A stretch of 64,000 nt of DNA from Brevundimonas sp. EYE_349. Its GTDB lineage: Bacteria; Pseudomonadota; Alphaproteobacteria; Caulobacterales; Caulobacteraceae. Of the stretch, positions 46,066-54,546 are shown one piece after another. The notes below the pieces were generated by a model. That model did no database searches. It saw only the letters and a list, made by a program, of their open reading frames with translations, and was not told the origin of the DNA. The position numbers and the translations under genes are program-made. Each line of letters starts with the position of its first letter. Positions within the stretch are counted from its first letter, which is position 1. Location of the stretch: the NCBI RefSeq assembly GCF_023147505.1, contig NZ_JAHXPB010000004.1, positions 1-64,000 of the forward strand, read 5' to 3'.

Positions 46066-46208
46066 GTCTCCTCCCCATCAAATGGGGAGGGTGACCGCGA
46101 AGCGGTGCAGGGGCTCTTGAACTCTCATAGGCGCTTGTGATGCGGCCAAGAGCCCAACCGTCTCTTCGCTACGCTACGAGCCACCTCCCCGCAAAGCGGG
46201 GAGGAGAC
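46066..46208. repeat. nested inverted-repeat intergenic element
   Basis: A 143-base element between cysK and the DUF885 gene. Outer arms GTCTCCTCCCC (46066-46076) and GGGGAGGAGAC (46198-46208) are inverted. Inside are a palindrome CCTCCCCAT-CAA-ATGGGGAGG (46070-46090), a small hairpin ACCGC-GAA-GCGGT, an inverted pair GGGCTCTT / AAGAGCCC (46111-46118 and 46148-46155), and a second palindrome CCCCGC-AAA-GCGGGG. It could act as a bidirectional terminator for the convergent genes. It also resembles dispersed REP-like or MITE-like repeats. Confidence 0.7.
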
Positions 46209-46216
46209 AGGTTCCG

Positions 46217-48001
46217 CTACTTCGTCTTCTGCTCCGCGATCCACGTATCCATGCGCTGGTCCAGCAGCGCCAGCGGCAGGGGGCCTTCGACCAGCAGGGC
46301 GTCGTGGAAGGAGCGGATACTGAACTTCGGCCCCAGTTCGCGTTCGGCGCGTTCGCGGATCTCGCGCAGGCGTATCTCGCCGATCTTGTAGGCCGTGGCC
46401 TGACCCGGCCAGCCGATGTAGCGTTGCAATTCGGTCTCGATATTGTGTGGGGCCAAGGCCGAGTTGTCGCGGAAACAGGCGCGGGCCTGTTCCTCGTTCC
46501 AGCCCAGCCAGTGCAGGCCGGTGTCGGCGACCAGACGGCAGGCGCGCCACATCTCGTAGGACAGGCGGCCGAAGCGCTCATAGGGGGTGCGGTAAAAGCC
46601 CATCTCCTCGCCCAGATATTCGGAATAAAGGCCCCAGCCCTCGGTGAAGGCGGTGACATTGGCCTGACGCCGGAAATAGGGCTGGCCGCCGCCTTCCTGC
46701 TGCAGCGCGATCTGCAGATGGTGGCCCGGAACGGCTTCGTGCAGCGTCAGGGCGGGCAGTTCGTACAGCGGGCGCTGGTCCAGCTTGGACGTATTGACGA
46801 TGTAGTGGCCGGGAATGCCGTTCTGCATCGAGCCGGAGTTATAGCGGCCGGTGGTGTAGTTTTCCTCGATCTGGGCCGGGACCGGCTGCACGTCATAGGG
46901 CAGGCGAGGCAGGGTGGCGAACAGGGCCGGGAGGCCGCCGTCAGCCCGCTTCGCCATTTCCGACGCTTTCTCAAGCAACTGTTCGCGGCTGGTCGCATAG
47001 AACTGCGGATCGGTACGCAGGAAGTTGAGGAAGCCGGCGAAGTCGCCGGTCCAGCCGGCCGCTCTCATCTCGACCTCCATGCGGGCGCGGATGCGGGCCA
47101 CCTCGTCCAGACCGATCTGGTGGATCTGTTCCGGCGTCAGGTCGGTGGTGGTATGGCCGCGCACCAGATAGGCGTAGAGCGCCTTGCCGCCAGGGCGATT
47201 GCCGATGCCGGGTTCGACCGGCGCCTTGGGTAGATAGTCGGTCTCAAGGAAGGTCAACCAGGCTTGGCGCGCCGGGGCGATGACGGCGGCCACGGCGGCG
47301 GCTCCCTCGGTTCTCAGCCGGTCCTTTTCGGCCTGAGGCACGGTCGCGGGCAGGGTGGCGAAGGGTTTCAGCAGCGGTTCGTCGTTCGGCGCGATGGCCA
47401 CGTCGTTGCGGGCCAGGGCGACGGCGCTTTGCGTCACCGAACGGGCCTGGACCATGCCGGTGTCCAGGCCGCGCCGCGCATTGTCGGTGGTCTGGGCGTA
47501 GATGTCGCCGAAGCCGCGTATGCGCTGGATATAGCGCTCGGCCTCCGCGACCGAGTTCAGCCGCGTGCCGCCGCCGACGTAAAGCGCCCACGTCCCCGGC
47601 CCGCCCTCGCTGTCGAAGGCCAGCCGGCTGGGGTCGTAATCCAGCCCTTCGATGCTGCGTTTCAGGCTGTAGAGCAGGAAGGCGTGATTGATCGCGCCCG
47701 CGTGGGAAAGACTTGCCGGGTCGATGGCGTCCAGTCGGCGCACGAACCCTTCCAAGGGCGCGCGCTGGGCCAGTTCGAAGGCGCGGCTCAGGTCCGGGAC
47801 GCGGCCCATGGCCTCCACATCGCCTTCGCCGCTGGCCGAGAAGGGATCGACCGTTTTCAGATAGGTTTCATAATCTGCGATCAGGGCGTCCAGCGCCCCG
47901 TCCGCAGGGGCGGAGACGGCGGTCGGCGGCGTCTGAGCCATGACCAGGGTCGGCGACCCCGCCGCGATCAGGGCCGCCAAGGCCAACTGTGACATCTTCA
48001 T
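46217..48001 (-). CDS. DUF885 family exported protein (putative metallopeptidase)
   Basis: A 594-residue protein with a signal peptide (MKMSQLALAALIAAGSPTLVMAQ). The DUF885 family signature is LTLHEAVPGHHLQIALQQEGG (about residue 400), in which HExxPGHH likely binds zinc. QANVTAFTEGWGLYSEYLGEEMGFY lies further on and supplies another conserved Glu. The family is predicted to contain periplasmic peptidases; no activity can be read from the sequence alone. The frame is open upstream to 48121 but the signal peptide fixes the start at 48001. Confidence 0.88.
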   Translation of the reverse strand: MKMSQLALAALIAAGSPTLVMAQTPPTAVSAPADGALDALIADYETYLKTVDPFSASGEGDVEAMGRVPDLSRAFELAQRAPLEGFVRRLDAIDPASLSHAGAINHAFLLYSLKRSIEGLDYDPSRLAFDSEGGPGTWALYVGGGTRLNSVAEAERYIQRIRGFGDIYAQTTDNARRGLDTGMVQARSVTQSAVALARNDVAIAPNDEPLLKPFATLPATVPQAEKDRLRTEGAAAVAAVIAPARQAWLTFLETDYLPKAPVEPGIGNRPGGKALYAYLVRGHTTTDLTPEQIHQIGLDEVARIRARMEVEMRAAGWTGDFAGFLNFLRTDPQFYATSREQLLEKASEMAKRADGGLPALFATLPRLPYDVQPVPAQIEENYTTGRYNSGSMQNGIPGHYIVNTSKLDQRPLYELPALTLHEAVPGHHLQIALQQEGGGQPYFRRQANVTAFTEGWGLYSEYLGEEMGFYRTPYERFGRLSYEMWRACRLVADTGLHWLGWNEEQARACFRDNSALAPHNIETELQRYIGWPGQATAYKIGEIRLREIRERAERELGPKFSIRSFHDALLVEGPLPLALLDQRMDTWIAEQKTK

Positions 48002-48053
48002 TCTTGCGCCCCTCCAGTGCAGGGCGCAGTGCAAGCCGAGCCGCGTCGCGGCG

Positions 48054-48563
48054 TCAACCGCAGACGGCGAAGAACTGCTCGATCCCGGCCTTGGCCGGCG
48101 GATGGGCGACATACAGTTCACGCGCGTCGTCCGACCAGGCGGCGATCCAGCCCAGGCGACGGAACCGCAGGAACACCGGGTCCTTGGTCCTGGCGCGGGC
48201 GGTCAACAGTTCGCCTTCGTGGACCACGGCCGGCTCCGACGTGGCGGCATAGCGTTCGGTGTCGCCGCCGGATTCCAGATGGATCTCGCGCGCGGGCTTC
48301 TCGCTGGCCGCCGTGATCTCCAGCGCGCCCGAGCCGGCCTGGCAGAGAAGATGCAGCTTCACCTCGTCGCTATTGGCCACGCCATAGGCCAGGCTGACTT
48401 CCCGGCCGTCGCGGTTCATGAACCAGTCCAGACCCGCCGTGGCGATGGGCTCGCCCTGGGCGGCGGCCATGGCCGCCGAAGGGTCGGGGGCGGGGGTGTG
48501 GGTGGCGCAGGCGGCCAGGGCCGAAACGGCCATCAGGGAGGGGATCAGGCGGGACACACGCAT
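48054..48563 (-). CDS. small lipoprotein, paralog of the adjacent gene
   Basis: A 169-residue lipoprotein: signal peptide with lipobox LAAC (Cys near residue 19). The mature part has the motif LLCQAGSGALEIT (about residue 73) and ends in FAVCG, so the two cysteines probably form a disulfide. The same CQAGSGA core and a terminal Cys recur in the protein encoded 12 bases upstream. No family recognised. Confidence 0.7.
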   Translation of the reverse strand: MRVSRLIPSLMAVSALAACATHTPAPDPSAAMAAAQGEPIATAGLDWFMNRDGREVSLAYGVANSDEVKLHLLCQAGSGALEITAASEKPAREIHLESGGDTERYAATSEPAVVHEGELLTARARTKDPVFLRFRRLGWIAAWSDDARELYVAHPPAKAGIEQFFAVCG

Positions 48564-48575
48564 GGGCGACCTCTC

Positions 48576-49004
48576 TTATCCGGCGCAGCGGTCGGCGAAG
48601 CGGCGCAGCTTGGCCAGATGGGGACGTTCGACGGTCAGGGTTCGGACGTCAGAACCTACGGAGATGGTCATCCGGCCGTCGGCGACGAAAGCGGTGAAGG
48701 CGGGATGTTCGACGGGAATGCCCGTCTCCAGCTTGCCGCCGCGCCCGACCTTCGCCTCGCTGGCGGCGGTGTTTCCGCCGGCCGTGATGCGGGCGAAACC
48801 CGCCGTCGCCGGTTCGCCATAGATCGAGATCGAGACCGCGCCCGACCCGGCCTGGCATTGGAACGTCGAGCGCAGTTCGGCCGTGTCGGGAATGTCGTTG
48901 GCCAGCACCAGCGGGCCTTCGCCTTCATATAGGCTCCACGTCCAGCCGCTCGCAGGCGCGGCCTGCAGCGCCAAGGCCATCAGGGCCGAAGCGATAAGGG
49001 TCAT
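48576..49004 (-). CDS. exported protein, paralog of the adjacent lipoprotein
   Basis: A 142-residue protein with a signal peptide (MTLIASALMALALQAAPA), not a lipoprotein. The mature part has FQCQAGSGAVSISIYG (about residue 48) and ends with RFADRCAG, parallel to the lipoprotein gene 12 bases downstream. The two appear to be a tandem duplication with diverged localisation. Function unknown. Confidence 0.7.
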   Translation of the reverse strand: MTLIASALMALALQAAPASGWTWSLYEGEGPLVLANDIPDTAELRSTFQCQAGSGAVSISIYGEPATAGFARITAGGNTAASEAKVGRGGKLETGIPVEHPAFTAFVADGRMTISVGSDVRTLTVERPHLAKLRRFADRCAG

Positions 49005-49160
49005 GCGTCAGCCCCCGCCGACGACGCGCACCGTCGCGTCGCGCGCAATGTCGCCATGACGGCGTGAAACCGCAAGAGATCAGACAGCCGCAATCCTCCC
49101 GACAGGCGCTCAGTCGAAAAGAACGCGGTTATCCTCAGACGGTTCAACCGGCCGGTAAGG

Positions 49161-49880
49161 TCAGAACGGGCTGAACCGCTCGACAAGAGCCTGGCCCACC
49201 GGCGGGGCCTGGATGCGGCTGACGTCGCCCCGGCCGCCATAGGAGATGCGGGCTTCGGCGATCTGGGTGTGATTGATGGCGTTGGCGGACGAAATGTCCT
49301 CGGGCCGCACGATGCCGGCGACGGTCAGTTCGCGGACCTCGCGGTTGGTACGCACTTCCTGCCGACCCTGTATGACCAGATTGCCGTTGGCCAGAACGTC
49401 GGTGACGACGGCGGCGATGGTCAGCGACACCTTCTCGGCGCGGTTGACGGTGCCGGTTCCGGTGGACTTGGACGCCCCGTCCATGCCGACCATGTTCGAC
49501 GGATCGAATCCGCCGGGGAAGGCCCGGCCCAGGCTGCTTTCCAGGCCGAACAGGTGCGAGACGCCGCCGGAGATGTTGTTCGAACGCGAACGCTGGGTCG
49601 AGTTCTGGGTCTGGGCGCGGTCGTCAATGTCGATCTTGACCGTCAGGATGTCGCCGACGTGGCGGGCGCGCTGGTCGCCGAAGAAGGTGCGGGCGCCGGC
49701 GCGCCACAGGCTGTTGGAGCTGGCGGCGGTGTCGGGCGCCGGAAGATAGGTCTGCTGCACCGGCACCAGGGCGGCGGGATAGCCGATAGGCGCCAGTTCG
49801 GGGCCACGCACCGTCTCGGCGACGGTGGAGCAGGCGGCCAGGGGGGCGACGGCGGCGAGGGTCAGAAGAATCTTACGCAT
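49161..49880 (-). CDS. flgH: flagellar L-ring protein FlgH
   Basis: Outer-membrane lipoprotein (239 aa) forming the L ring bushing. Lipobox APLAAC places the lipidated Cys at residue 17. The family core is visible: SLWRAGARTFFGDQRARHVGDILTVKIDI (near residue 58), LVIQGRQEVRTNREVRELTVAGIVRPEDIS (near 170) and INHTQIAEARISYGGRG. Last gene of the flgF-flgG-flgA-flgH operon, 12 bases after flgA. Lgt (7 kb) would modify it. Confidence 0.95.
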   Translation of the reverse strand: MRKILLTLAAVAPLAACSTVAETVRGPELAPIGYPAALVPVQQTYLPAPDTAASSNSLWRAGARTFFGDQRARHVGDILTVKIDIDDRAQTQNSTQRSRSNNISGGVSHLFGLESSLGRAFPGGFDPSNMVGMDGASKSTGTGTVNRAEKVSLTIAAVVTDVLANGNLVIQGRQEVRTNREVRELTVAGIVRPEDISSANAINHTQIAEARISYGGRGDVSRIQAPPVGQALVERFSPF

Positions 49881-49892
49881 GACGAGGTTTCC

Positions 49893-50501
49893 CTAGCGGG
49901 CGGCGAATTGTTGAGGGGCGGCGCGTGCGGCGTCGGCGGCCGGGCCGGCGACGGCCTGGCCGGGACCGGAGGCCACGGCGTCGATGACGCGATTGGAGGT
50001 GGTGTTCATGATGGCGACGGGCTCGCCCAGGCCAGCGCTGCGCATGGCCTTGCCCATCACGGCCAGGTTCACGCCGCCGACCTGATAGGTGACGCGCACC
50101 ATGTCGTTGCGGGCGATGATCTGCTGGGCGGCGGCGGGCCGATAGGCGGCGCGGGCGACGGGCTGGGCGGCGGCAGGGACCGAGGCGGCGTCCGCCACGC
50201 CCTGGACCGGCGCCTCGGCGCGGCGCACGGCGACGCGGCGCAGGCCGTCGGGATTGGCCCAATCCAGGCCGGCCTGACGGGCCTGGGCCTGAAGCAGGCC
50301 AGCCTCCAGCACGACCGAGGGGCCGACGCGCTGAGCCACCACAACGTCGGCGGCGGACCCGGCGCCCTCGAACAGGTCGCCCAGGGTGACGCGGCCGTCG
50401 TCGTCGACCGGATTGGCGCGCAGCACGACCGGGCCGGCCAAGGCCGCGCCGGCGAAGGCGCTGGCGGCGGCTGCGAGGATCAGGGTGCGGGTCAGGCGCA
50501 T
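49893..50501 (-). CDS. flgA: flagellar P-ring assembly chaperone FlgA
   Basis: Periplasmic chaperone (202 aa) for P-ring assembly. Signal peptide MRLTRTLILAAAASAFAGAALA. The C-terminal SAF-like domain has the conserved IIARNDMVRVTYQVGGVNLAVMGKAM (near residue 127) and GEPVAIMNTTSNRVIDAVASGPGQA. The N-terminal part is shorter than in enterobacteria. It lies between flgG and flgH, as in Caulobacter. Confidence 0.93.
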   Translation of the reverse strand: MRLTRTLILAAAASAFAGAALAGPVVLRANPVDDDGRVTLGDLFEGAGSAADVVVAQRVGPSVVLEAGLLQAQARQAGLDWANPDGLRRVAVRRAEAPVQGVADAASVPAAAQPVARAAYRPAAAQQIIARNDMVRVTYQVGGVNLAVMGKAMRSAGLGEPVAIMNTTSNRVIDAVASGPGQAVAGPAADAARAAPQQFAAR

Positions 50502-50504
50502 GGC

Positions 50505-51293
50505 TCAGCTCTTCACTTGCGAGGCGACCGACAGCATCTGGTCGGCGGTGCTGATGACCTTGGAGTTCATCTCATAGGCGCGCTGGGCCACGATCAGGGC
50601 GCTGATCTCCGAAACCGCATCCACGTTCGACGCCTCGGTGTAGTTCTGCAGCACCTGGCCGAAGCCTGCGTCGCCCGGCGTGCCGACGATGGCGGGGCCC
50701 GAGGCGGCGGTTTCCAGCAGCAGGTTGTCGCCGATGGCCTCCAGGCCCGCTTCGTTGAAGAAGTTGGCCAGTTCGATCTGGCCCACCGTGGTCGGAGCGG
50801 GCTGGCCGGCCTGCGTCACCTGGACCAGGCCGGTCTTGGAGATGGTCAGCTTTGTGGTGTCCTGCGGGATGGTGACGGCCGGCTCCAGCAGATAGCCGTC
50901 GTCGGTGACCATCTGACCTTCCGGGTTGACCTGCAGGTTGCCGGCGCGGGTGTAGGCCTTCTCGCCCGAAGGAAGGCTGATCTGGAAATAGCCCTTGCCG
51001 TCGATGGCCATGTCGTAGGGGTTGCCGGTGGCCTGGGGCGTGCCCTGTTCGGTGACGCGATAGACCGCGCCAGCCTTGACGCCAGCGCCGATCTGGATGC
51101 CGGTCGGAACCACGGTGCCTGCGCTGGAGGACTGGGCCCCCATACGTTCGACGTTCTGATAGAGCAGGTCCTGGAACTCGGCGCGCTGCTTCTTGAAGCC
51201 CACCGTGTTCATGTTGGCGATGTTGTTGGAGATGACCTCGACGTTCAGCTGCTGAGCAGCCATGCCCGAGGCGGCGGTGCGAAGTGCGCGCAT
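50505..51293 (-). CDS. flgG: flagellar distal rod protein FlgG
   Basis: Rod protein (262 aa). The N-terminal rod signature is MRALRTAASGMAAQQLNVEVISNNIANMNTVGFKK (residues 1-35), the hypervariable centre has YDMAIDGKGYFQISLPSG, and the C-terminal coiled segment is SNVDAVSEISALIVAQRAYEMNSKVISTADQML. Length is normal. It follows flgF by 14 bases and precedes flgA by 3. Confidence 0.96.
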   Translation of the reverse strand: MRALRTAASGMAAQQLNVEVISNNIANMNTVGFKKQRAEFQDLLYQNVERMGAQSSSAGTVVPTGIQIGAGVKAGAVYRVTEQGTPQATGNPYDMAIDGKGYFQISLPSGEKAYTRAGNLQVNPEGQMVTDDGYLLEPAVTIPQDTTKLTISKTGLVQVTQAGQPAPTTVGQIELANFFNEAGLEAIGDNLLLETAASGPAIVGTPGDAGFGQVLQNYTEASNVDAVSEISALIVAQRAYEMNSKVISTADQMLSVASQVKS

Positions 51294-51307
51294 CTTTGGG
51301 GCTCCCT

Positions 51308-52048
51308 TTACGCGGCCTTGCCGAGACGCTCGACGGCGCGACGGCTGAGGTCGTTGGTGTTGTCGATCATGCGCGACACGCTTTCGTAGGCGCGGCTGAT
51401 CTCGACCAGATTGGTGATCTCGACCAGCGGATTGACGTTGGAGGATTCCAGCGACCCCTGATGGATCTGGGCGTCCGTCGCCTCGATCGGCTGGGTGTTG
51501 GAGCGGTTGCGATAAAGGCTGTCGCCGCCCTTTTCGAGCACGCCAAGGGTCTCGAACCGAACGACCGACAGGCGGCCGGTGACCTGGCCCTGCTGGGTGA
51601 TGGTCCCGTCCTCGCCGACGCTGGGGGCGCCCAGATTGGGGTCCAGCACGATCTCGGCGCCGCCGCCCAGAACCGCCTGGCCCTGTTTGGTGGTCAGCTT
51701 GCCTTCGGGGTCCAGGGTGAAGGCCCCGTCGCGGGTGTAGGCCTGGCCGTTCGCCCCGTCGCGCACGGTGAAGAAGGCGCCTTCGCCCGAGATGGCGAAG
51801 TCCAGGCCGCGGCCCGTCTGCTGCATCGCTCCCTGGCCGAAGTCGCGGCCCACGCCGTTGTCCAGCACGAAGCTGGCCGAGGGCTTGATCGAGTCGTTGC
51901 GGGCGCGCTTGCCCACTTCGGCGCTGACCATCAACTGCTCGACCTTAAAGCCGGTGGTGTTGGCGTTGGCGACGTTGTTGGCCACGATGTCCAGTTCGCG
52001 ACGCAGCGTCATCTGCCGTGACAGTCCGATATAGGCGGCGTTTTCCAC
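51308..52048 (-). CDS. flgF: flagellar proximal rod protein FlgF
   Basis: Rod protein (246 aa). Homology starts at ENAAYIGLSRQMTLRRELDIVANNVANANTTGFK, so the GTG at 52048 is chosen, with an AGGAG site ~10 bases upstream; the open frame to 52093 is unlikely to be translated. The C-terminal rod motif is ESSNVNPLVEITNLVEISRAYESVSRMI. First gene of flgF-flgG-flgA-flgH, read from the sigma-54 promoter just upstream. Confidence 0.95.
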   Translation of the reverse strand: MENAAYIGLSRQMTLRRELDIVANNVANANTTGFKVEQLMVSAEVGKRARNDSIKPSASFVLDNGVGRDFGQGAMQQTGRGLDFAISGEGAFFTVRDGANGQAYTRDGAFTLDPEGKLTTKQGQAVLGGGAEIVLDPNLGAPSVGEDGTITQQGQVTGRLSVVRFETLGVLEKGGDSLYRNRSNTQPIEATDAQIHQGSLESSNVNPLVEITNLVEISRAYESVSRMIDNTNDLSRRAVERLGKAA

Positions 52049-52077
52049 GAGAGGCTTGCTCCTTCGCTGTCCGCCTC

Positions 52078-52092
52078 GCAACAGCCGTGCCA
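52078..52092 (-). promoter_or_regulatory. sigma-54 promoter for flgFGAH
   Basis: On the minus strand, TGGCACG (52092-52086), four bases, then TTGC (52081-52078): a perfect -24/-12 element. The predicted start is about 18 bases before the flgF GTG. Activation by FlbD is expected from Caulobacter. Confidence 0.85.
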
Positions 52093-52148
52093 ACAGGGTT
52101 AATCCAGGCGGAATGCGGGTTTCAGCGTTGTCGCCTCACGGACGACCC

Positions 52149-52161
52149 GGCAAATCCTGCC
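52149..52161. promoter_or_regulatory. candidate FlbD operator, GGCA-N5-TGCC
   Basis: A palindrome with arms GGCA and TGCC and a 5-base spacer (AATCC) lies ~57 bases upstream of the flgF -24 element, a normal enhancer distance, and just upstream of the fliL CtrA-like box. The same arms and spacing occur before fliF (18290-18302). It may activate flgF and repress fliL from one site. The assignment to FlbD is inference. Confidence 0.45.
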
Positions 52162-52166
52162 CATCG

Positions 52167-52183
52167 TAAACGTCGCGTTAACC
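52167..52183 (+). promoter_or_regulatory. CtrA-like box before fliL
   Basis: TAAA-N7-TTAACC, one base from the CtrA consensus, ends 45 bases before the fliL ATG. The spacing to the start codon is like that before fliF. The fliLM operon is a CtrA-activated class II operon in Caulobacter. Confidence 0.55.
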
Positions 52184-52227
52184 AAAACTGGCCCATCTGA
52201 CGGTGAGAGGGTCTCCGGGGCGCGCGC

Positions 52228-52887
52228 ATGTTCAAGTTCGGCAAGAAGAAGGGTGATCCGGCCGCGGACGCCAATCTGCCTGCCGTGAAGGAGGGCGAGG
52301 CCGCCGTCGAAGGCGAGGACGCCGCCGCGCCCAAGAAGAAAAAACTGCCGCTGCTGTTCATCATCGCGCCTGTCGCGCTGCTGGTGCTGGGCGGAGGCGG
52401 GGCGGCGGCCTTCTTCATGCTGAAGCCCAAGCCCGCCGAGGCGCATGGCGCGGCGGCCGAGGCCGAACACGGCGCCGAGAAAGCCGACAAGAAGGAAGAC
52501 AAGAAGGGCGGCGGCCACGGGGGCGGCGGCAAGGAAGGCGAGGCCGATCCGTCGCTGGGCGTCATCTCGGACGGGCCTGACGGCGTGACCTTCTACACCC
52601 TGCCGGACATGGTCATGAACATTCAGTCGGCCGACGGCCGGCCCACCTTCCTGAAGCTGAAACTGACGCTGGAGATGCAGGACGCCGGGGTGGCGAGCCA
52701 CCTTCAGGAAGAGATGCCGCGCCTGCAGGACATGTTCACCGGCTTCGTGCGCGAACTGCGGCCCGAGGATCTGAGCGGGTCGGCCGGCACCTATCAGCTG
52801 CGGGCCGAAATCCTGCGTCGCGTCAATCTGATCGCCGCGCCCGGCAAGGTGGACGCCGTGCTGATCGAAGAAATGCTGGTGCAATAG
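52228..52887 (+). CDS. fliL: flagellar basal body-associated protein FliL
   Basis: Single-span inner-membrane protein (219 aa) that surrounds the stators. A Lys/Glu/Ala-rich cytoplasmic leader is followed by TM near residues 40-63 (LPLLFIIAPVALLVLGGGG), a His/Gly/Lys-rich spacer (about 70-105), and a periplasmic FliL domain (YTLPDMVMNIQSADGRPTFLKLKLTLEM onward). The long spacer is larger than usual. It is followed by fliM after 2 bases. Confidence 0.93.
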   Translation: MFKFGKKKGDPAADANLPAVKEGEAAVEGEDAAAPKKKKLPLLFIIAPVALLVLGGGGAAAFFMLKPKPAEAHGAAAEAEHGAEKADKKEDKKGGGHGGGGKEGEADPSLGVISDGPDGVTFYTLPDMVMNIQSADGRPTFLKLKLTLEMQDAGVASHLQEEMPRLQDMFTGFVRELRPEDLSGSAGTYQLRAEILRRVNLIAAPGKVDAVLIEEMLVQ

Positions 52888-52889
52888 GC

Positions 52890-53933
52890 ATGAGCGACGC
52901 GGCGCAACTGGACCCGTTCGGCGGCCTGGGCGATCCCGGCGACGCCCTGTCCGAACGGGTGCTGAACCAGGACGAGATCGACAGTCTGCTGGGCTTCGAC
53001 CTAGGCGACGACGACGGCGCCGAGCGCTCCGGCATCCGCGCCATCATCAACTCGGCGCTGGTGTCCTACGAACGCCTGCCGATGCTGGAGATCGTGTTCG
53101 ACCGCCTGGTGCGGTTGATGACGACGTCCCTGCGCAACTTCACCTCCGACAACGTCGAGGTGTCGCTGGACAACATTTCCTCGATCCGGTTCGGCGACTA
53201 TCTGAACTCCATCCCCCTGCCGGCGATCCTGGCGGTGTTCCGCGCCGAGGAGCTGGACAACTACGGCCTGCTGACGGTCGATTCCAACCTGATCTATTCG
53301 ATCGTGGACGTGTTGCTGGGCGGGCGCCGGGGCACCGCCGCCCTGCGCATCGAGGGCCGCCCCTACACCACCATCGAGCGCGTCCTGGTGCAGCGGATGG
53401 TGGAGGTGGTGCTGAACGACGCCCGCCAGGCGTTCGAGCCGCTGACACCCGTCCACTTCAACCTGGACCGGCTGGAGACCAACCCCCGCTTCGCCGCCAT
53501 CGCCCGGCCGGCGAACGCCGCCATCCTGATCAAGCTGCGGATCGACATGGAGGATCGCGGCGGCCGGATCGAACTGCTGCTGCCCTATGCGACGCTGGAA
53601 CCGATCCGCAAGATGCTGCTGCAGCAGTTCATGGGCGAGAAGTTTGGCCGCGACAACATCTGGGAAGGCCACCTGGCCACCGAGATGTGGACCACCGAGA
53701 CCGAGGTTCGCGCCGTGCTGGACGAGCAGCAGATGTCGCTGTCCAGCGTGCTGAACCTGAAGGTCGGCGACACGCTGATGCTGAACGCCACGCCGGATTC
53801 GGAAGTGTCCATCCGCGCCGGCTCCATCCCCCTGACCACAGGCCGCATGGGCCGCAAGGGTCAGCATATCGCCGTGCGCGTGGAAGGGCCGGTCAACCCC
53901 GAGACCGCCGCCCGCTTAGGAGGAGGTCTCTGA
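52890..53933 (+). CDS. fliM: flagellar motor switch protein FliM
   Basis: C-ring protein (347 aa). The CheY-binding N-terminal motif is LNQDEIDSLLGFD (near residue 24). The middle domain starts near residue 50 (SALVSYERLPMLEIVFDRLVRLM), and the C-terminal SPOA domain near 265 is followed by MSLSSVLNLKVGDTLMLNATPDSEVSIRAG. A short extension precedes the CheY motif. The stop overlaps the next ATG. Confidence 0.95.
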   Translation: MSDAAQLDPFGGLGDPGDALSERVLNQDEIDSLLGFDLGDDDGAERSGIRAIINSALVSYERLPMLEIVFDRLVRLMTTSLRNFTSDNVEVSLDNISSIRFGDYLNSIPLPAILAVFRAEELDNYGLLTVDSNLIYSIVDVLLGGRRGTAALRIEGRPYTTIERVLVQRMVEVVLNDARQAFEPLTPVHFNLDRLETNPRFAAIARPANAAILIKLRIDMEDRGGRIELLLPYATLEPIRKMLLQQFMGEKFGRDNIWEGHLATEMWTTETEVRAVLDEQQMSLSSVLNLKVGDTLMLNATPDSEVSIRAGSIPLTTGRMGRKGQHIAVRVEGPVNPETAARLGGGL

Positions 53934-54529
53934 TGGTCGGAATGATCATGGACGCTGTGCTGATGCTGCTGCTGGTCGCGGCGGTCGGTTACGGCGTCAA
54001 GCTGGAGCGCAAGCTGTCGGCCCTGCGCGCCGGTCAGCTGGCCTTCGCCCAGGCCGTCACGGATTTGAACGCCGCCGCCGGCCGGGCCGAGAACGCCCTG
54101 GCGACCCTGCGCGCCTCGGGCCAGGAGACCGATCTGCTGCACGACCGCATCATCAAGGCGCGAGAGGTCAAGGCGCAGTTGGAGACCCTGATCGCCCGCG
54201 CCCCCGCGTCCGCCGTCGCGCCCGTCCGCGTCGCCGACGAAGATCTGTCGCTGCGGGTCGAGCCGACGCGCCGCGCGCCGGTCCCTGCGCCTGTCGCGCC
54301 GTCCACAGAGGACGAGGCGCGCGCCGAGCGGATGGCGGCCCTGGCCGAGCGCATCCAGGGCATGACCGGCTCGGCGACCAGCCGCCGCGCCGCCGCCGCG
54401 CCGACCGGACGCGACAATGTCGCCGCCATCGTTCAGGCCCTGACGGCCGGTCGGTCCGCTAACCATTCCGCCAAACAAAGCCTCAACGCCGCGCGTCGTA
54501 ATCTTGACGACGACCTGTTCGCCGCCTGA
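53933..54529 (+). CDS. DUF6468-like flagellar-locus membrane protein
   Basis: A 198-residue protein with one N-terminal membrane segment (MIMDAVLMLLLVAAVGYGV), a helical, probably coiled-coil region (LERKLSALRAGQLAFAQAVTDLNAAAGRAE) and an Ala/Pro/Arg-rich tail. The gene after fliM in several alphaproteobacteria has this layout (DUF6468). Coupled to fliM (TGATG), so a flagellar role is inferred. No motif shows its task. Confidence 0.72.
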   Translation: MVGMIMDAVLMLLLVAAVGYGVKLERKLSALRAGQLAFAQAVTDLNAAAGRAENALATLRASGQETDLLHDRIIKAREVKAQLETLIARAPASAVAPVRVADEDLSLRVEPTRRAPVPAPVAPSTEDEARAERMAALAERIQGMTGSATSRRAAAAPTGRDNVAAIVQALTAGRSANHSAKQSLNAARRNLDDDLFAA

Positions 54530-54546
54530 GTTCGGAACCCGATTAA

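Noticed and set aside
49269..51389. A 706-codon plus-strand open frame antisense to flgH, flgA and flgG
   Set aside because: The encoded protein is Gly/Asp/His-rich with no recognisable domain, while the opposite strand encodes clear flagellar proteins with signal peptides and family motifs.
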